The notes under the pieces are model-generated. The model was given only the letters and a program-made list of their open reading frames with translations, had not been told where the DNA came from and did not search any database. From Rhynchosporium graminicola (Eukaryota; Ascomycota; Leotiomycetes; Helotiales; Ploettnerulaceae), in NCBI GenBank assembly GCA_900074885.1, contig FJUW01000047.1, forward strand, positions 248,001-312,000: 64,000 nucleotides of DNA, written 5' to 3'. Below, one piece after another: positions 1 to 12,764 of the stretch. The stretch's first letter is position 1; the number at the start of each line of letters is the position of its first letter. Position numbers and translations under genes: made by a program.

Positions 1-654
1 GATTCGAGCTTGCGAACTCGAACCCACCTTGATCACTTTCATAGGTAATATTCCCGGCATCTTGGTCGTCGTGTGAACTTGTCTCGGACCTGAAGATATT
101 TCCGCAGGTATCCGGAGCAATCCACCTGATGGTTTAAGCTGTCGGATCGGAAGCCGCGGGGATTCCACGCGGGCACCGGTATCGAAACAAGAAGCTCATC
201 AACAGCTTCAAGAAGAAGTCATGTAAATAAAAATAGACCGCTTAACTGGAAGATGTTTCGTGAAAAGGTAGGCAAAGAGGGACTCGAAGAAGGGGTCGAA
301 GCGGACAGATGTGGGGATGACATTACTGGGGGAACATGACCATGACCATGACCATGACCCTGAGGGCTAAGGCTTAGGGACGCCTATCACGCCTATCACG
401 CCTATCAGAATTTGAAGAATTGAGTTTAGGGCCGATTATAGATACATGACTGACTGGCCTGAGGAAGCAACACCCACCCACCACACCACACCACCGACGA
501 GGAGGGCGCGACAACAGCTACAGAAAGAAGCAAGGCGAGGGCACAGGCAGGCAGGCAGGCAGGCTGGCTGGGATGGAAAGAGAAACAAACATTCTGTGAG
601 AAAAATGTCATGCCATGCCATGTAACACAATCTGGGGAAATTCGAGCCCAAGTG

Positions 655-712
655 TTCTTTCTTTTCCTTTCCTTTCCTCTCTTTTCCTTTCCTCTCCTCT
701 CCTCTCCTCTCC
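655..712. repeat. Polypyrimidine microsatellite (TTTCC/TCCTC)n
   Basis: Nearly pure C/T tract on the plus strand made of CTTTTCCTTT units that grade into TCCTC units. Simple-sequence DNA with no coding role visible. Confidence 0.8.
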
Positions 713-884
713 TTGTAAGTTCGAGAATCTCAAGGTCCATTCATTGGTCAACCCATCGAAATGTGCGATTGATTCCAGGAGAGGTCTGAGATATGTCTTT
801 ATTTCTATTAGAGACTTTTGACTCTAATACCAAGCTAACCTCCTGCAGCTTTAAGAAGAAAGACGGCCGGCATCGAGCCTGGTA

Positions 885-955
885 TGTGGTATGTGGTATC
901 TGGTATCTAGTATCTGGTATCTGGTATCTGGTATCTGGTATCTGGTATCTGGTAT
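885..955. repeat. GGTATCT heptamer minisatellite
   Basis: About ten head-to-tail copies of a 7-nt unit (TGGTATC with a few TGGTATG and TAGTATC variants). The 7-nt period shifts frame each unit, so an ORF across it is an artefact. Confidence 0.85.
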
Positions 956-2461
956 CCCTATCCCCATCCCGTCAGCTGCTGGTCTCGGGATGTCACTGTC
1001 GATCGAACATACTCGATAGGTACCTACCTACCTACCTAGTCAATTAAGGGAGTTACAGTAGTGCTGCAACTCAGCTTCGTTCGCCCAGACCCAGAACCAG
1101 ACCAGCCCGTCTTCCTGTGTTTGGCGCCGCCCGTCATCCTCCACATCCCCACGATCTTGAAGCTTGGCCTGGGCCTTGGCCTTGCGATAGTCAAATAACG
1201 CAGCCCTGGATCCGCAAATCAGACAGATCTTCGGTACGGGAATTGTGGGTAATGTACGATGCATCTATCTTCCTGGGTCGTGCTATCAGTGGCGACAACT
1301 TCACATCCCGTCCCCGTCCCCGTCCCCGTCTTGCATTGAGAATCCAATCGAGTGAGGTACCGGTAATAACTTGTATCTCCGATTCACCTCTCAACTTTGA
1401 TCCCAAGAGTCATTTATCCTGCCTGTGTCGAGTACAGATAGATGGTGGAGACCTCGACATGATTCAGGCTTAATGCCACGCGCCGTCGATACCGAGATCA
1501 TGTGAACAGAACGGTACTACCCTAAGTATAAACTAAGTCCGGTAGCGCAACCAGCCACCTCTTAAGCTCCCTTTTCGTGCTCTTGTGCTATTTGTCTTTC
1601 GCGGGGAAAGACAAGTCCAGACGCCTCTCTGACATGGTTGACTTGATTAGGTTGATGAAACGACATGTTCTGCTCGGATCTGGCCAATGATCGTGCTCTC
1701 CGTTTCTCTCCTGTTTTTGAAAATCGTCTTCCTCAATTAGAACTCCTCCAAGAGGCAACGATTGCAGCAGTCTCACCAGCCCAATAAAAGCTGAGCTGCG
1801 TTGGCTAGTGGGACGTGGTGCGTTAGATGATGCTTCTTGATGCCATCTAATGAATGAAACAAGTTACACCTGCCATCATCGAGGGGTACTGTTTTGGCGT
1901 GTCTGGATTGAAGTGAGAAACCAGCTCTCCGAGTTCTCTATTAGACCAGACGATCTGGGACGTCGCAGGCACATAGCTCCTCAGTAGTACCTCATAGAAA
2001 AACTCTCAAGGTTGAAGGCTTATCTTGACACTAAGTGAAGGTGAAATGGAAACTTGGCAGCATGCGCGATATGGGAGTTGTGAGTGTTCTGCAGCTCTAG
2101 AAAGAAGCAAGTATATGTAGAGTCTGCAGGAAGGCTGCAAGGGCCGCTAGGGCTGAATATTCGAACACTTCCAGAGGTCTTCGAGATTATAACCCTCTTC
2201 CCATTGCGAAGTCGCGTTACTTACTTCAGTGTAGATCTACATCTCGCTGTCTTCAAGTACAGATCAGCTACCCAATGTGACGTCAACGAGCCCAACCACA
2301 ACTACGTAAATTTGCCTCGGGGATTGTGCGTCCGCACCTTCACAAGGGTCCAAATATATGGGGACGGGAACGTTCCGTGGGGTACTATCAAGCATCGCGG
2401 GCAACCTGGAGTTGCATGAAAACCATGCAGCCGGGTACCAAGATACGGGCCTCAGACTCCT

Positions 2462-4095
2462 TCAACTAAAGTCTTCTTCTTCATTGGTCTCAACCTGTTC
2501 CGGTATCTTCTCGTCTTCCATTGATCCGAGATACCGGAAAATAACTTCACTTTTATGCAAGTTGGATTCCTGTAGCCTATCAGTAAGCACGCGACTCAAA
2601 GTAGAATAGGTTGTTCCGTAGTTCTCACCTCGTCTCTGATTGCGTCTAATGCTTGTTCAAGAAGCTTAGCCTCGCTGCTTCTCAACTGCATTGCACTGCT
2701 GTAGCGATCGTCGCTGACGACCGAGATAGTGAGTCCTGCATCCTCAGTCTCATCGAAGCTTTCAAGCTGTTGCCGGATCCGTTCCTGTAGAACGGAAATG
2801 GCACGCAGCCTGAACATATCCTTCAGTGGATGGTCACTCGTTAAGATTTCAAAGTTGTCTGTGGCACTTGTCACGTCTGACCCCACCCAAAATACTTTCA
2901 GCTGGCGAGAGCCATCATTTTCTTGTAAGACTTTGAACTCGACACCATCCTCTTCGTTAACGCACATGAAATGTACGAAAGGGCTTTCCCATTCTATTTT
3001 TCCATCTTTTTCGAAAATCCGGAGGGTGGTTGGCTTGGAAAATGCAACCGCTTTCGCCTTTCCAAGTGGATCATCTGGAAATGGCTCAAGTGATAATTTC
3101 AACCCTTTGACAGTGCTTTCCTCCTCGATAAAGCCGTAGCTAAAGAGCATCTCGGCTTCAGTTTTCAACGACCCATAGCTGATTGTGACTTCGGAGCCAG
3201 TCTCAACAATCATGTCTGGTCGAAGCAAAAGCACTAGGCTTCCGTCAGGCTTTCGCTCATAATATGAGTTGGCTTGTGAAGAGTGGTTGACCATGTCGAC
3301 GCATGGGATCATACATTCTCCTGAACTGGGAACTTCCAGACATCGCGATCTGTACCAGGCATCGAGCAGAAACCAGTCTTGGTAGTTCAACTCCTCGTTC
3401 TCCCACCAGCATTTCTGGCACCAAGAGATGTCGGTGGTTTTCTCCCGGAGATGCTCGAATTCATGCATAAGGGAATCCGTCTTTGCAGACACAGCTGACT
3501 AGGAGAAGCGTCAGAACAATCCGAGAACTATGAAATATAAAATGGCAACCGCGACACGTACCTCCAGAGAAGTCCCTTTGAGCATGAATTTTTCTTCCTC
3601 ACTCCACATCGTAGGCACAGGTATCTCACTAGGTAACATCGTGACATACTCTGTCCACGGATTCGAAACACCCACATTCAAACCATGATGTTTTGCCGCA
3701 ACAGTAATTTGCATCAAGAGAAACAGCATAATATCTCCTCTCGTGGACTAGGTTCAATCACATCAGCGCTGATCCCCATCGAATTTCACTCACAGGAAGG
3801 TAAACAAGCCAAGAAGCCCAATACGTACTTTCCCTCCAGCTTTTCCCAACAACTCCCTAAAGTGCGTATCCACCTTCGCCCACTCCTCTACAGCTTCGGC
3901 ACTCAGCACCAACTCCTTTGGAACGATCAACAACGTTGGCGCATCATAAACCTCCTTCGAGTTCAGGGCTCGCGAAGTCACAAGTCCGAAGCCCTTCGAT
4001 GAACCGAGATCTGAGACGTGAATGTCCAGGAAATCGACGTCGTTGAGTTTCGACCATGCGGGAAGTGCTGTGATAGGGTGGTGAGGAATTTTCAT
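2462..4095 (-). CDS. SET-domain lysine methyltransferase (Rubisco-LSMT/SETD-like)
   Basis: Predicted protein lysine methyltransferase of the split-SET class (Rubisco-LSMT/SETD3/SETD6 and yeast Rkm relatives); the substrate cannot be told from sequence. Four exons are proposed: 4095-3829, 3747-3562, 3498-2629 and 2569-2462, giving about 476 aa. The N-terminus has the SET-I opening (DLGSSKGFGLVTSRAL). Exon 3 carries the SET-C core (CVDMVNHSSQANSYYE, then TISYG and SYGF), which forms the S-adenosylmethionine and lysine pocket. The C-terminal half is the Rubisco-LSMT substrate-binding-like region. The uninterrupted frame would stop at 2596, but a donor at 2628, a branch site TTACTGAT and an acceptor CAG at 2570 lead to a 36-codon acidic tail, which I prefer. 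The neighbour at lower confidence is transcribed the same way. Confidence 0.85.
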
Positions 4096-4925
4096 CTTGG
4101 ATCTTGTGAAATTGTGTGCCTTGAGCTGAGTGTTGAGATGTGGCGTGGGTTTTTGAAATGTATGCTGATAGGGAAAGCTCGTTCGTTGTTGGAGGCCGAA
4201 TCGCGTAATGAAATGCGAATGTGGTAGCGATCACGTGCAGCGGCCCCAATATCTTATTTGTTTATTGGGGACCTCTTACTCGGGAATTGGCTGCAAGTAC
4301 CCTGTCGAGTATCATTTACAATGCAATGAGGCATTTGAAGGTTCTGATTGATCGTCCAGAGCTTGGGATTTGTCGGAGGAGGAAATTGGCTCTTCTTCGC
4401 TTACTTGTAGCTATTGAGCAGGCAAACTAACGTTTCATAAACTTCTCATTTCATACATAAACCAATACATAAGAGGTTGTCACACCTAATACATTTGAGT
4501 ACAGAATGGTGTCACAGATGATAGTACTTCCTCTTCATTCAATATTTAGAATTATCAAGTCTTCTTTATCCAAGCTCTTCCATCCCTTACCCTCGCCAAC
4601 CTGTCGTCCGCAGCTCTTAGCTCTTTATCCGAACTCCCTTTCTCAGACAGGCTTAAGCTTCTCTCTCTATCTGGATCTGGGAAGATCTGGGAGTCTCGAA
4701 AAGCGCTCTAGAACCATCTAAGGGAATCTTACTCAATAAAGCTTTCTGTTCATTCTGCACTGAATCTGCAGCTGTTCTACCCTAATCTGCGACTTGCCCG
4801 TTACAGACTCACCACAGCCACTTCCGTCAACAGAAGCGTTTGGCCCAGGAAGAACCCTGGACCAAGTCGTCAAGATGGTAGTATCACCGCCCCTTCCTCT
4901 GTCTTCTCCACTCAGAGTCTCTTTC
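4096..4925. other. Intergenic region, SET gene promoter and downstream gene 3' side
   Basis: Contains the upstream region of the SET-domain gene and the 3' flank of the CxxC protein gene. I find no ORF of coding character and no RNA gene. Confidence 0.4.
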
Positions 4926-5995
4926 TTATGACCCAACCAACCATCCTTCTTCCCACGGACCCGGCCCAATGATCCCCCTATAACTCTCAGCATATTCTTC
5001 GCTCGACATGACACCTTCAAGTTCCTTACCCATATCTCCCCCTAGGGAGTTTCGGTCTCGCTCCTCTTCTTGGCCTGGTTCTGTCCACGATGTCTGTGTT
5101 GTACTCCGGTACAAAGGTCGATGTCTAGCCTGCGCATCTCCAGGTGATTCCGTAACGTCTCTCCCCTTTGTTGTCCCCATGGTTTGAGACACACTTCGAG
5201 TAGGAGATCGTGCCTGAACATCAGAATGGTTGTCCATCTGATCCCGTATCTGCATCTGCATCTGCATCTGCATTTCTCTTTCTCTCTCCTTCCACCTCAG
5301 CGCAGCTTGTGCATGCGCTTCCTCCGTCCCATCTGCCTTTCCTTTCGCGGTCACTAGACCAACTACATCCCTCATACTGATCTTTTCCTCCCCTTTCTTC
5401 CCACCGCCCCCAAAACCCATACCCTCTACAATCCTCTTCAGCCCACCTTTCTTCTCTCTCTCCATTCCCTGACGAGCCACGACCGCACGCTCCACGACAG
5501 GCACGTTTCTCTCCCGGAATCCCTGCGCATCAACTCTCTCTTCCCTCCCATCCACGACCTTAATCCTGATTCCTGCTTCTCTAGCTTTATCAGCTTCAGA
5601 GTTTCCTCCCGACCGCACTCTCTGCATACCACGTTCCCTTATCGAAGCAGCAGCCTTCTTCGCATCCACATCTGTATCCACCCTCCCCACAGCCGCCGTC
5701 CGACTCCAGCCCCCTCCCGACCCAGCATGAGGACTCCATCCGGCCATCTGTGCTAACCTTCCTGTCTGTACAAGCCTCAACCTCGAGGTTGACTTTAGTT
5801 TTGCGATCGGGACAGTCGATGCTCTACACTTCGGACACAGCGAGAAGTATGTATCTCGCGCTTTGCTCTTCTCGCAATGTGTCCGCAGCTTGGTAAGGTA
5901 GGCTGTGCAGTGAAGCGTAGACGTGACGTTGTGGTTGCAGCAGATGTACGAGTTGTGGGTTTTAGTGTACGTGTATGTGCTTTCTTTGATAGGCT
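4926..5995 (-). CDS. Uncharacterised CxxC zinc-binding-like protein
   Basis: Not recognised. A frame of 284 codons (5780-4926) extends upstream without a stop to about 5995. The extension encodes a cysteine/histidine-rich N-terminus (YICCNHN, HCTAYLTKLRTHCEK, then FSLCPKC), which looks like a small zinc-binding module. The remainder is charged, low in hydrophobics and probably disordered, with a Met/Gln run from a CATCTG microsatellite (5250-5275) and an acidic tail ending in WEEGWLVGS. No ATG is found in frame for the 5' end; a splice acceptor near 5996-6000 (ATTATCCAG) suggests an additional 5' exon upstream that I cannot place. Alternative frames across 5795-6177 are also open but look like low-complexity shadows. 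Confidence 0.55.
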
Positions 5996-6417
5996 GCCCT
6001 GGATAATTTTGGTGCTGACGTCGATGTGGATGCTAATGCTGAAGATGAGGTTGAACTTGATACTGGGTGCGTTGTGTAGAGAGTAGAGGAACACGCTTTA
6101 GATTTGGCGTTTCCTCGAGTGAGTCTGTGGGTTGTAGATACTGGAAGGTGAGCTTCAAGCGTAAGGGACAGTGACATGCGAATTTGAACGGTACCTTGAA
6201 TAGGACATGGAGTGAATCAATACAAAGAAAGTGATAGGTAATCTTTCGATTCATTCACGCAAACCGTGTCTTTACTTGATGTAATACCTATGCCCGCCCA
6301 TGCTGGTATCCCATTCATCAATCATAATCATTCTAGGGTCATGCCCAGCCATCCAGCGCCACAATATGCGCCATCCTACTCTATTGTCCCCTTGCTGTCT
6401 ATGCCCTTCCCAGCAAT

Positions 6418-7634
6418 TCACTCAATCCGCTCATGATCGCGCATTCGTCCCCCGCCAACCAGAATATCCTGCTTCACCTTGCCCGTGCCCATCCTCGTCC
6501 CATATTTATACTTAACCAGCAAATGTAGGAACGGCACCATGAACTTGATCAATACAAACGTACTCCAACCCCTCAACGAAATGCCGACTTTCTCCCCATC
6601 ATAGCTGCGACATATCTCAAGGTACCGTTTCGGGTCATCGGTGATCACGCCGTCTACTCCTTTGCTGATTGACCACCGCATAGCATTATCGTCGTTGATT
6701 TTCCAGAGGAAGAGAGAGCGCCCTGCTTTCCGGACGTCTCTCATGAATTTCTCGCCGCCGGGTCCAATCATCATGCGTTGGAACATGTTGAAGGATATAC
6801 CGGGGATCTCGAGAAATTGTCGCGCGTATGGTATGTTCCACCCGATATGTGCTATGGGGAATTCGGTGAGGTGCTTGTTACAGAATGGGAGGTACTTGGC
6901 CTTGAAAATTGGTGGTTAGTCGGGACTTCGATCGGCCGGAGGCATAACTCACGTTCCAACAGCCCAGTAAGATCCTCTCAGCCCATCTCCTGGACGGTTT
7001 AACGCTTCTGATCGCAGCGGCTATACTTCCAAGTAAAGCATCTGGATCGTCTTCAAGCTTTCCAGATGTTAGTAATCTAGTCTTGAAGTCTCGTGCTGCA
7101 CACATGCCTTGATGTCTAACAGAATCCAAATATCCTCCAACCCAGGCGTTGTCAGGTATTCCAGAAGATCGACCAATCTCGGCATCGGCTGAGGAGGTTT
7201 TCTTACTGTCCTTAAAGTCTCGAGGTAAGACCAATCGCAATTGCCTACCTTCTCCTCCAATCCAAAGCAGCGCTTCAGCGTGGCGTCCTGTCGAAGTTCA
7301 GCTCGGTAGCATAAGTAATCCTTTCAAGCAATGATATCTTACGTGTGAAAGAACTACCACTCCATCTCTTGACAAATGAACGTCTGTTTCAATAGCATGG
7401 GCGCCAACTTCCACTGCCCCTTTGAATGCGCCCATACTGTTCTCTGGGTACATGGCTTTGTAACCTCGATGGGCAATTGCTTGAGGAATTCGGCCAACAG
7501 ATGTGTGAATTGCAGAAGTAACTTCGAAACGTCAGCATTGTCTCAGGAGAGCTATAACAGTATGACTTACAGGTCGGGGAGTCCATCTTCTCAGGTAACA
7601 ACGCATCAGTCTCGAAAGACCTTGATTTAGCCAT
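6418..7634 (-). CDS. Glycerophosphodiester phosphodiesterase family protein (Pgc1-like)
   Basis: GDPD-family enzyme, most like yeast phosphatidylglycerol phospholipase C Pgc1, which degrades phosphatidylglycerol. Five exons: 7634-7571, 7521-7343, 7287-7108, 7057-6953 and 6900-6418, about 336 aa. The catalytic region reads AIAHRGYKAMYPENSMGAF, then AIETDVHLSRDGVVVLSHD, giving the HRG, E-x-D and SHD metal and acid/base motifs of the family. Later blocks are WILLDIK, LFLWKIND and GVDGVITDDP. A hydrophobic segment near the C-terminus (FVLIKFMVPFLHLLV) resembles the tail membrane segment of Pgc1. The third intron begins with GC (GCATGT) and has branch site TTACTAAC; using the nearby GT instead would lose the conserved residues after DIK. 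Confidence 0.9.
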
Positions 7635-10600
7635 TTGGCTGGTGGTTGAAGGACAACACAATTATTCCAAGGAAATGCGAAGAGATCCTGTTGTGATCTA
7701 TACAATCCAGGCTCGAAGAAACAAATAGACAAGTGTCTACGCCAATAGTTCTAGTGTGTCCCTACTGTCCACTGTTGTCTTTCAGTACCTATGTCGCAAC
7801 CATGGTCTCCCTCACGTGCAAGGATGTGATAGTCGTTCGCCAACTCGAGAATCCAGGGAGCTGGAGCGCAGACGGATATTAGGCAAGCCAAGAGGGCGGG
7901 GGACTGAAAGTATCTACCTACTTGTATGTTTGAGAAGATCCCCTGGTAGGCGTAGGTTACTTTCTTCCCGTCTCTTCTCGGAATATTCCCGTAGCGTAGC
8001 GTAGCGTAGTGTATGTAGTGTTTTGTCTGTGACAGGTTTGGTTCGATGGTGGGGGACGCGGCCGCCTACACAGGAAATCCGTGGAGCAAATTCCTATATT
8101 CGACACTCTTCTATGGAAAACATTACAGTACCTGGCGGTCTTTGCAGCGGTGGACGAGACGGACGGGCGGGAGAAGATGAGGCGTTTCCGTTGTGGAGTC
8201 CTGTCGATCTTGACCCCGTGCAGGTGTAAAGGTGGGTACTTTGGCCCGGGAGTTGATTGGACAAGTGTATAATAAGATCAAGGTCTTCGAATGGATTCCA
8301 GACAACTAACTGTCTTACGGGGAAATTCACGGTGGCTCTACCGGCTGTACAGGGTCGAAAGATTTACAATAGCAAATCATCTCTTTATAGAGTCCTCTGT
8401 CGAGGATGCGAGTGATATATAGGTAGGTATTATATGGGTACGTATCTGGTAAGTACTAAGGATAGGTAGGTAAAGTTTGGTTATAGGTCAATATCGAAAA
8501 GTGCTTCAGGAACGGGTGATTTATAGTCATATAAAAGGACGGTTGTTTTGAAGTGGTTTTCATCAAGCTGAAGGATTCTCTTTCGGAAGCTTAAGTATAA
8601 GGTTAATTAAGGTTAGATACTATATGTAGTTATCCTATTCAGCCTAAACTAAAGTGATCGTGATTATTTGTGACTGAACTCGCAACTATAACTCTACTTA
8701 CCTCTGCTCGTAACCTGGAATCTCCTTAATATAAACAGGCAGCTAAATAATATCGAGCAGGATACCTCCGTAATAATATAGCGGGTGTCTAGAGATTTCT
8801 TTTTCACTTTTGCCCCTTCGGGACCAAGCCGGATCCTAGAACTCAAGAATGGCCTGTAATCAACGGTGAAAACACAATCTGAAACTACTTTCGTTCTTGA
8901 CAAGACACCTTTACATCACGTTCAAATTACCGTGGCTCGTCACGCGCAAACCCCGGTAGGGTGGGCAGACAATGGCGAGAGTGGTCTAGATTGAAGAAGC
9001 ATTCCCACTTTTTCCCCTAGAACTGTAACTCTTTACCCGAAAAGAATGGCGGGCGTCGAAAGAAAAAAGAAGCACGGGAATCCGCGCGGGAATGCTTCTA
9101 TCCGAACCATGGGGGCCGATCTTGGTGGTGCACCCGGAGCCTGCCGACAAATTAAGATCCAACGGTTGTTACTGTACTCCAAAGCCCTTTCGGGAAATCA
9201 CAACATCGATAGAGATCTCACCCGTCGATATTCAAGATAGGCAAAGAGGATCTGTACTTCCACGACATGTTACACCTGCTTCTCCATGGTTGTGGAAGCT
9301 TGACTACTACCCCTGCATGTACTTCGCAGGGACGCCAGTTTCTATTTAACAAGGATCCAGATTTGCAGCTCTAGACTGGGATGCTGAGCTGATGCTGATG
9401 TTCCAAATCGTGACAGGCGATCTTGCAATTGCATTGCTATCCCTCGTCCGTAGATCGGACATGCCATACATCTGGAACACTTCACCCCACTCCTATCAGG
9501 GAGGGATGTCTCAGATCATCGTAAGCCAGCTCAACTTCTGGGCTCATATTCGGGATGCAAGAACCTCTCATCGTAAATGAATGATCACATCGTGGAACAC
9601 CAACATGGGGATGGAATGCTATATTCGGGCGTACAAAGGAACTTGATGTGACGAACGATAAGTAGTATGCTGCATGATGCAACGGAACATTCACAGCTGT
9701 CACACAGCGTCGGAAGAGAATCCCGCGTTTCAAGATCATCACTTGTCAGATATTGAAGTGTCAACTCCTCACACATTTTTATCAGATCTCCAATCACTAA
9801 GAACAGAGAACTGTAGCATTCTGCTATCGTGTGTCACGGATGGGTAAAAAACCCGTTCCTATCTCTATAATTTGAGGGGAAACCACACATCCACAACGGC
9901 TCATTTCCAAATTATCTCCAACCTGTCACCCTAATCCCCTTACTCGTGTGACAAATGCAACCTACCCGTACAACAGTATCTAAACATCTCTCTTCTTTGA
10001 AGATCAAGCACTACATTAACCTCCTCGGAACAATACAAACAACGTGTCTGACCTTGCGCCCCAAATCTTCATCGAGAGAAACACTTCGTCCGAGACCGTT
10101 TGATATACACCATCCCGTTCAAATCATCATCCGAAAACCACTTGCTCCACAACACATCTTCTATTTCCGCCCTCTCCCCGCAATAGCATCCTCGGCTCCA
10201 TGAGCTTTCTTTCATGAAGCTCAGACACCGATATCAGATCCGGGTCCGGATCCGGAATTACGGCCAGTGACTTCGTTAGGTAGTGCTTATACACCAGAAT
10301 TACGGCCAGTGACTTCGTTAGGTACGTGCTTATACCAGTGAGGCGGTTTGATGGTCCCTAGGGCCAGGAGTCATATCTTGAGATCAAGAAACATGGTCCT
10401 CAGATCTGTTGCACTTTGTAGTTTACTGGTAAGAATTTCCATCTCTCGCCTTTTCTTTCCTTTCCTTGATAGTTGGGCCTGCGCAGGCGATTCTTGTTAG
10501 TGAAGGGTGATCGAGATGCTGTTTTTGGTTAATGATTACCATTTTAGTGGTAAACATTCTATTTTGTTGGAGTCTGCGCGGGATCTGTTCAAAAAGAGTG

Positions 10601-10779
10601 GACGCGGCCTTCGGAGGAGGAGGCCAGACAGAACAATAAACGAGTCGGGATAGCTTTGACGAATGTTCATATAATAGAAAAGTAAGGAAGAGAGCCAGAT
10701 AAGATAAGGATACGATTACTCTCCCCTTAGCCAAATACTAGGTACCCATAACAGCGCCAGCGCCCACCCTCAGCACAAT
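7635..10779. other. 3.1-kb intergenic region
   Basis: No convincing coding region or RNA gene. The part at 8380-8720 is AT-rich with TAGGTA and TTAAGGTTA runs. A short GTAGC run lies at about 7993-8010. An 82-codon frame at 9955-10203 has no recognisable domain. A near-perfect 46-bp tandem duplication lies at 10253-10340. Confidence 0.4.
10253..10340. repeat. Tandem duplication of about 46 bp
   Basis: The segment containing AATTACGGCCAGTGACTTCG and TTAGGTA-GTGCTTATAC occurs twice head to tail, with a 1-bp insertion in the second copy. It lies between genes. Confidence 0.8.
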
Positions 10780-12764
10780 CTACTTCCCGCCCCCTTCATC
10801 CTCACCACCATCTTTGATAACCTCCATTCCATACGAACTCACAATCCTCCTCGCCACATTCTCACCACTCCAATACGCACCCGTCACCGTCCCCAGCGCA
10901 ACAAATGGAGCAGTATGCTCGCCCGCAAACCAAACACTCCGACCGGGCAGACCTTCCCTCATAATCTCAATATCCTTATCCGCTTCCATCACCCCCGTTC
11001 GAATAGTAGTATAACTACCATTCCCTGCAAGGTCATCCAAGATCCACGTCGTTGCTAGACATTGTAACGGAGCGCAATCCACAGAGTCGGCATCGTAATG
11101 TGGGAGGAGGGAGTAATATGGTTTGAAGAAGCTGGCCAAGTATATATTTCGTTCTTCTTCTGTTGGTCTGGTAGAGAGTTCTTTCCCGAATGAGACCGAT
11201 TGAGTGCCATAGAGGTAGAAGAGGAGGGTTGGGTGGGCACAATTTCCAGGGAGCGTGGCTAGGTCAACGACTTCCTGATTCCAGCGTTCTGGATTCGTGG
11301 GACTTGTGTATGCAGGTGCGGTCCATTGCGTAAAGCCTGTATGTGGTTTTTCATCGGGGTGCCCTTCATTACCTAGCCAGAAGGCTCTGGGAAATGTGAT
11401 GTACACCTATACTGGTTAGTTCCAAGCAGTCCTAGGACTCGTCGGGTACGTGACTTTCACGAACCTTTTCCAGGGTACCATATCCAATAGCATCGATTGC
11501 TTGAGAAAATCGAGCCGGCAGTTCAGGATTGAAAACCTTCTTGTTCTTCTGAAGCCATCCAAGCGGGCAGGTGATGATGATTTCGCCAAACTCAAGGAAA
11601 TCTCCATTCTCAGTACTCACTATTATTCTGTTCGAGTGGGTCTCAACGGAAGTGACTTTGGTTGATAGCTTCATTTTGGAACCCGCCAGTGCAGACTTTG
11701 CGATCGTTCCCAGTATTTTCTGGTATGTTCCTGCACAGAATAAATTCTCTGATTCCGTCAGTATCGATGCGATGAAACTGGCCTTCCGAATTGAAGATGG
11801 GCAGTCTCTCGCCTGAAGTCTCCAGTGATGTGAATAAGAGGTACATACCACCATCAATACATTCCTCCAGCCAAAAGAACTTCAAGCTCTGCGTTTGTAC
11901 AGGGCTTCCAACAAAAGCACCCCACATTTCAGTCATTTGCATCATGATTTCGCGTTCCTTGGATTCATCTTTACTTGGGAAAATCCCTTGCACCTTCTCG
12001 AGAAAGAAATCGTACAGACTTTCTTTCGGGTCTATAGTGGCTGTGTTTTCAGCAGAATGCTTGAATGCCTGGACAATTATTCCCCACAAGGTATCATTCA
12101 TTTCTTTTCCGTCCTTGACGAGCTTCCCATCCTCGTCGAAGATATTGAAAGATTCGCCCCTGTTCTATGATCAACATTGTCTTCACGATTACAGTAGCTA
12201 TGATGGGCACGGACTGATATGGATCTGGACAGGATTAGGAGGTTTGAACTTACCAGTCATGCGTTGCAGTGTTGGTAGCTTTTGCAAGATCTAAGATAGG
12301 ATTCGACTCCGTACCATGAATCCAATTTGCTCCAAGATCTACCAGATGTCCAGTGGATAGCCTTTGCTGGGTGACACGACCGCCTATCCTGTCTCGGGCT
12401 TCAAGAATAGTGACATCGAAACCATTTTGGAGAAGAACATCCGCGCAACGAAGGCCTGATATTCCAGCACCTACGATGCAGATCGACGCTGGCTTTGCTA
12501 AGGAGTTCTTTTCGCGGAACTATATCTGTCAGTTGCAGTACCTAAGCCATGGGAAATCAATAAGCAAGAACCCCGTGCCGCAAATGAGGCAGGGATATGA
12601 CGAGCTTAGAAATCCCTTACCTTCATATCAGACTCCATGATAGGCTTTGGAACGGTGTCGTCTGAGTACTCCTGAAAAGTAGAACGGCAATATGCTAGAT
12701 CTTGGTAGATTCGAGATGAACTTCTGTGAGAGAGTAACGTGTGAGAAATCTTGTGGAAATCCAT
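10780..12764 (-). CDS. FAD-dependent amine oxidase (polyamine oxidase-like)
   Basis: Flavin-containing amine oxidase, probably oxidising a polyamine or other primary/secondary amine. Five exons: 12764-12621, 12519-12254, 12159-11849, 11748-11465 and 11406-10780, about 543 aa. The Rossmann FAD motif (VGAGISGLRCADVLLQNG, then ILEARDRIGGR) begins exon 2, followed by VDLGANWIHG, the substrate-pocket signature of polyamine oxidases. ITCPLGWLQ and, near the C-terminus, VWFAGEHTAPF..GTVTGAYWSGENVA complete the FAD-binding fold. The first 48 residues precede the flavin domain and are basic and Ser-rich; they might be a targeting sequence, which is inference. No LSD1-type SWIRM or tower domain is present, so a histone demethylase is unlikely. 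Confidence 0.92.

Larger units (their letters stand above)
1..2461. other. Left-edge intergenic region with simple repeats
   Basis: I see no convincing gene here. The stretch carries several simple-sequence tracts: tandem CATGAC near 340-360, CGCCTATCA units near 383-410, GGCA units near 543-570, a polypyrimidine TTTCC/TCCTC tract at about 655-712, a heptamer array at about 885-955, and CCCGT units near 1305-1330. A short open frame ending at about 225 could be the tail of a plus-strand gene entering from the left, but it has an in-frame stop and no clear acceptor. Confidence 0.5.

Noticed and set aside
793..1047. 84-codon plus-strand frame with repeated WYLVSGI
   Set aside because: Translation of the heptamer minisatellite.
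9955..10203. 82-codon plus-strand ORF
   Set aside because: No domain, low-complexity basic composition in an intergenic stretch.
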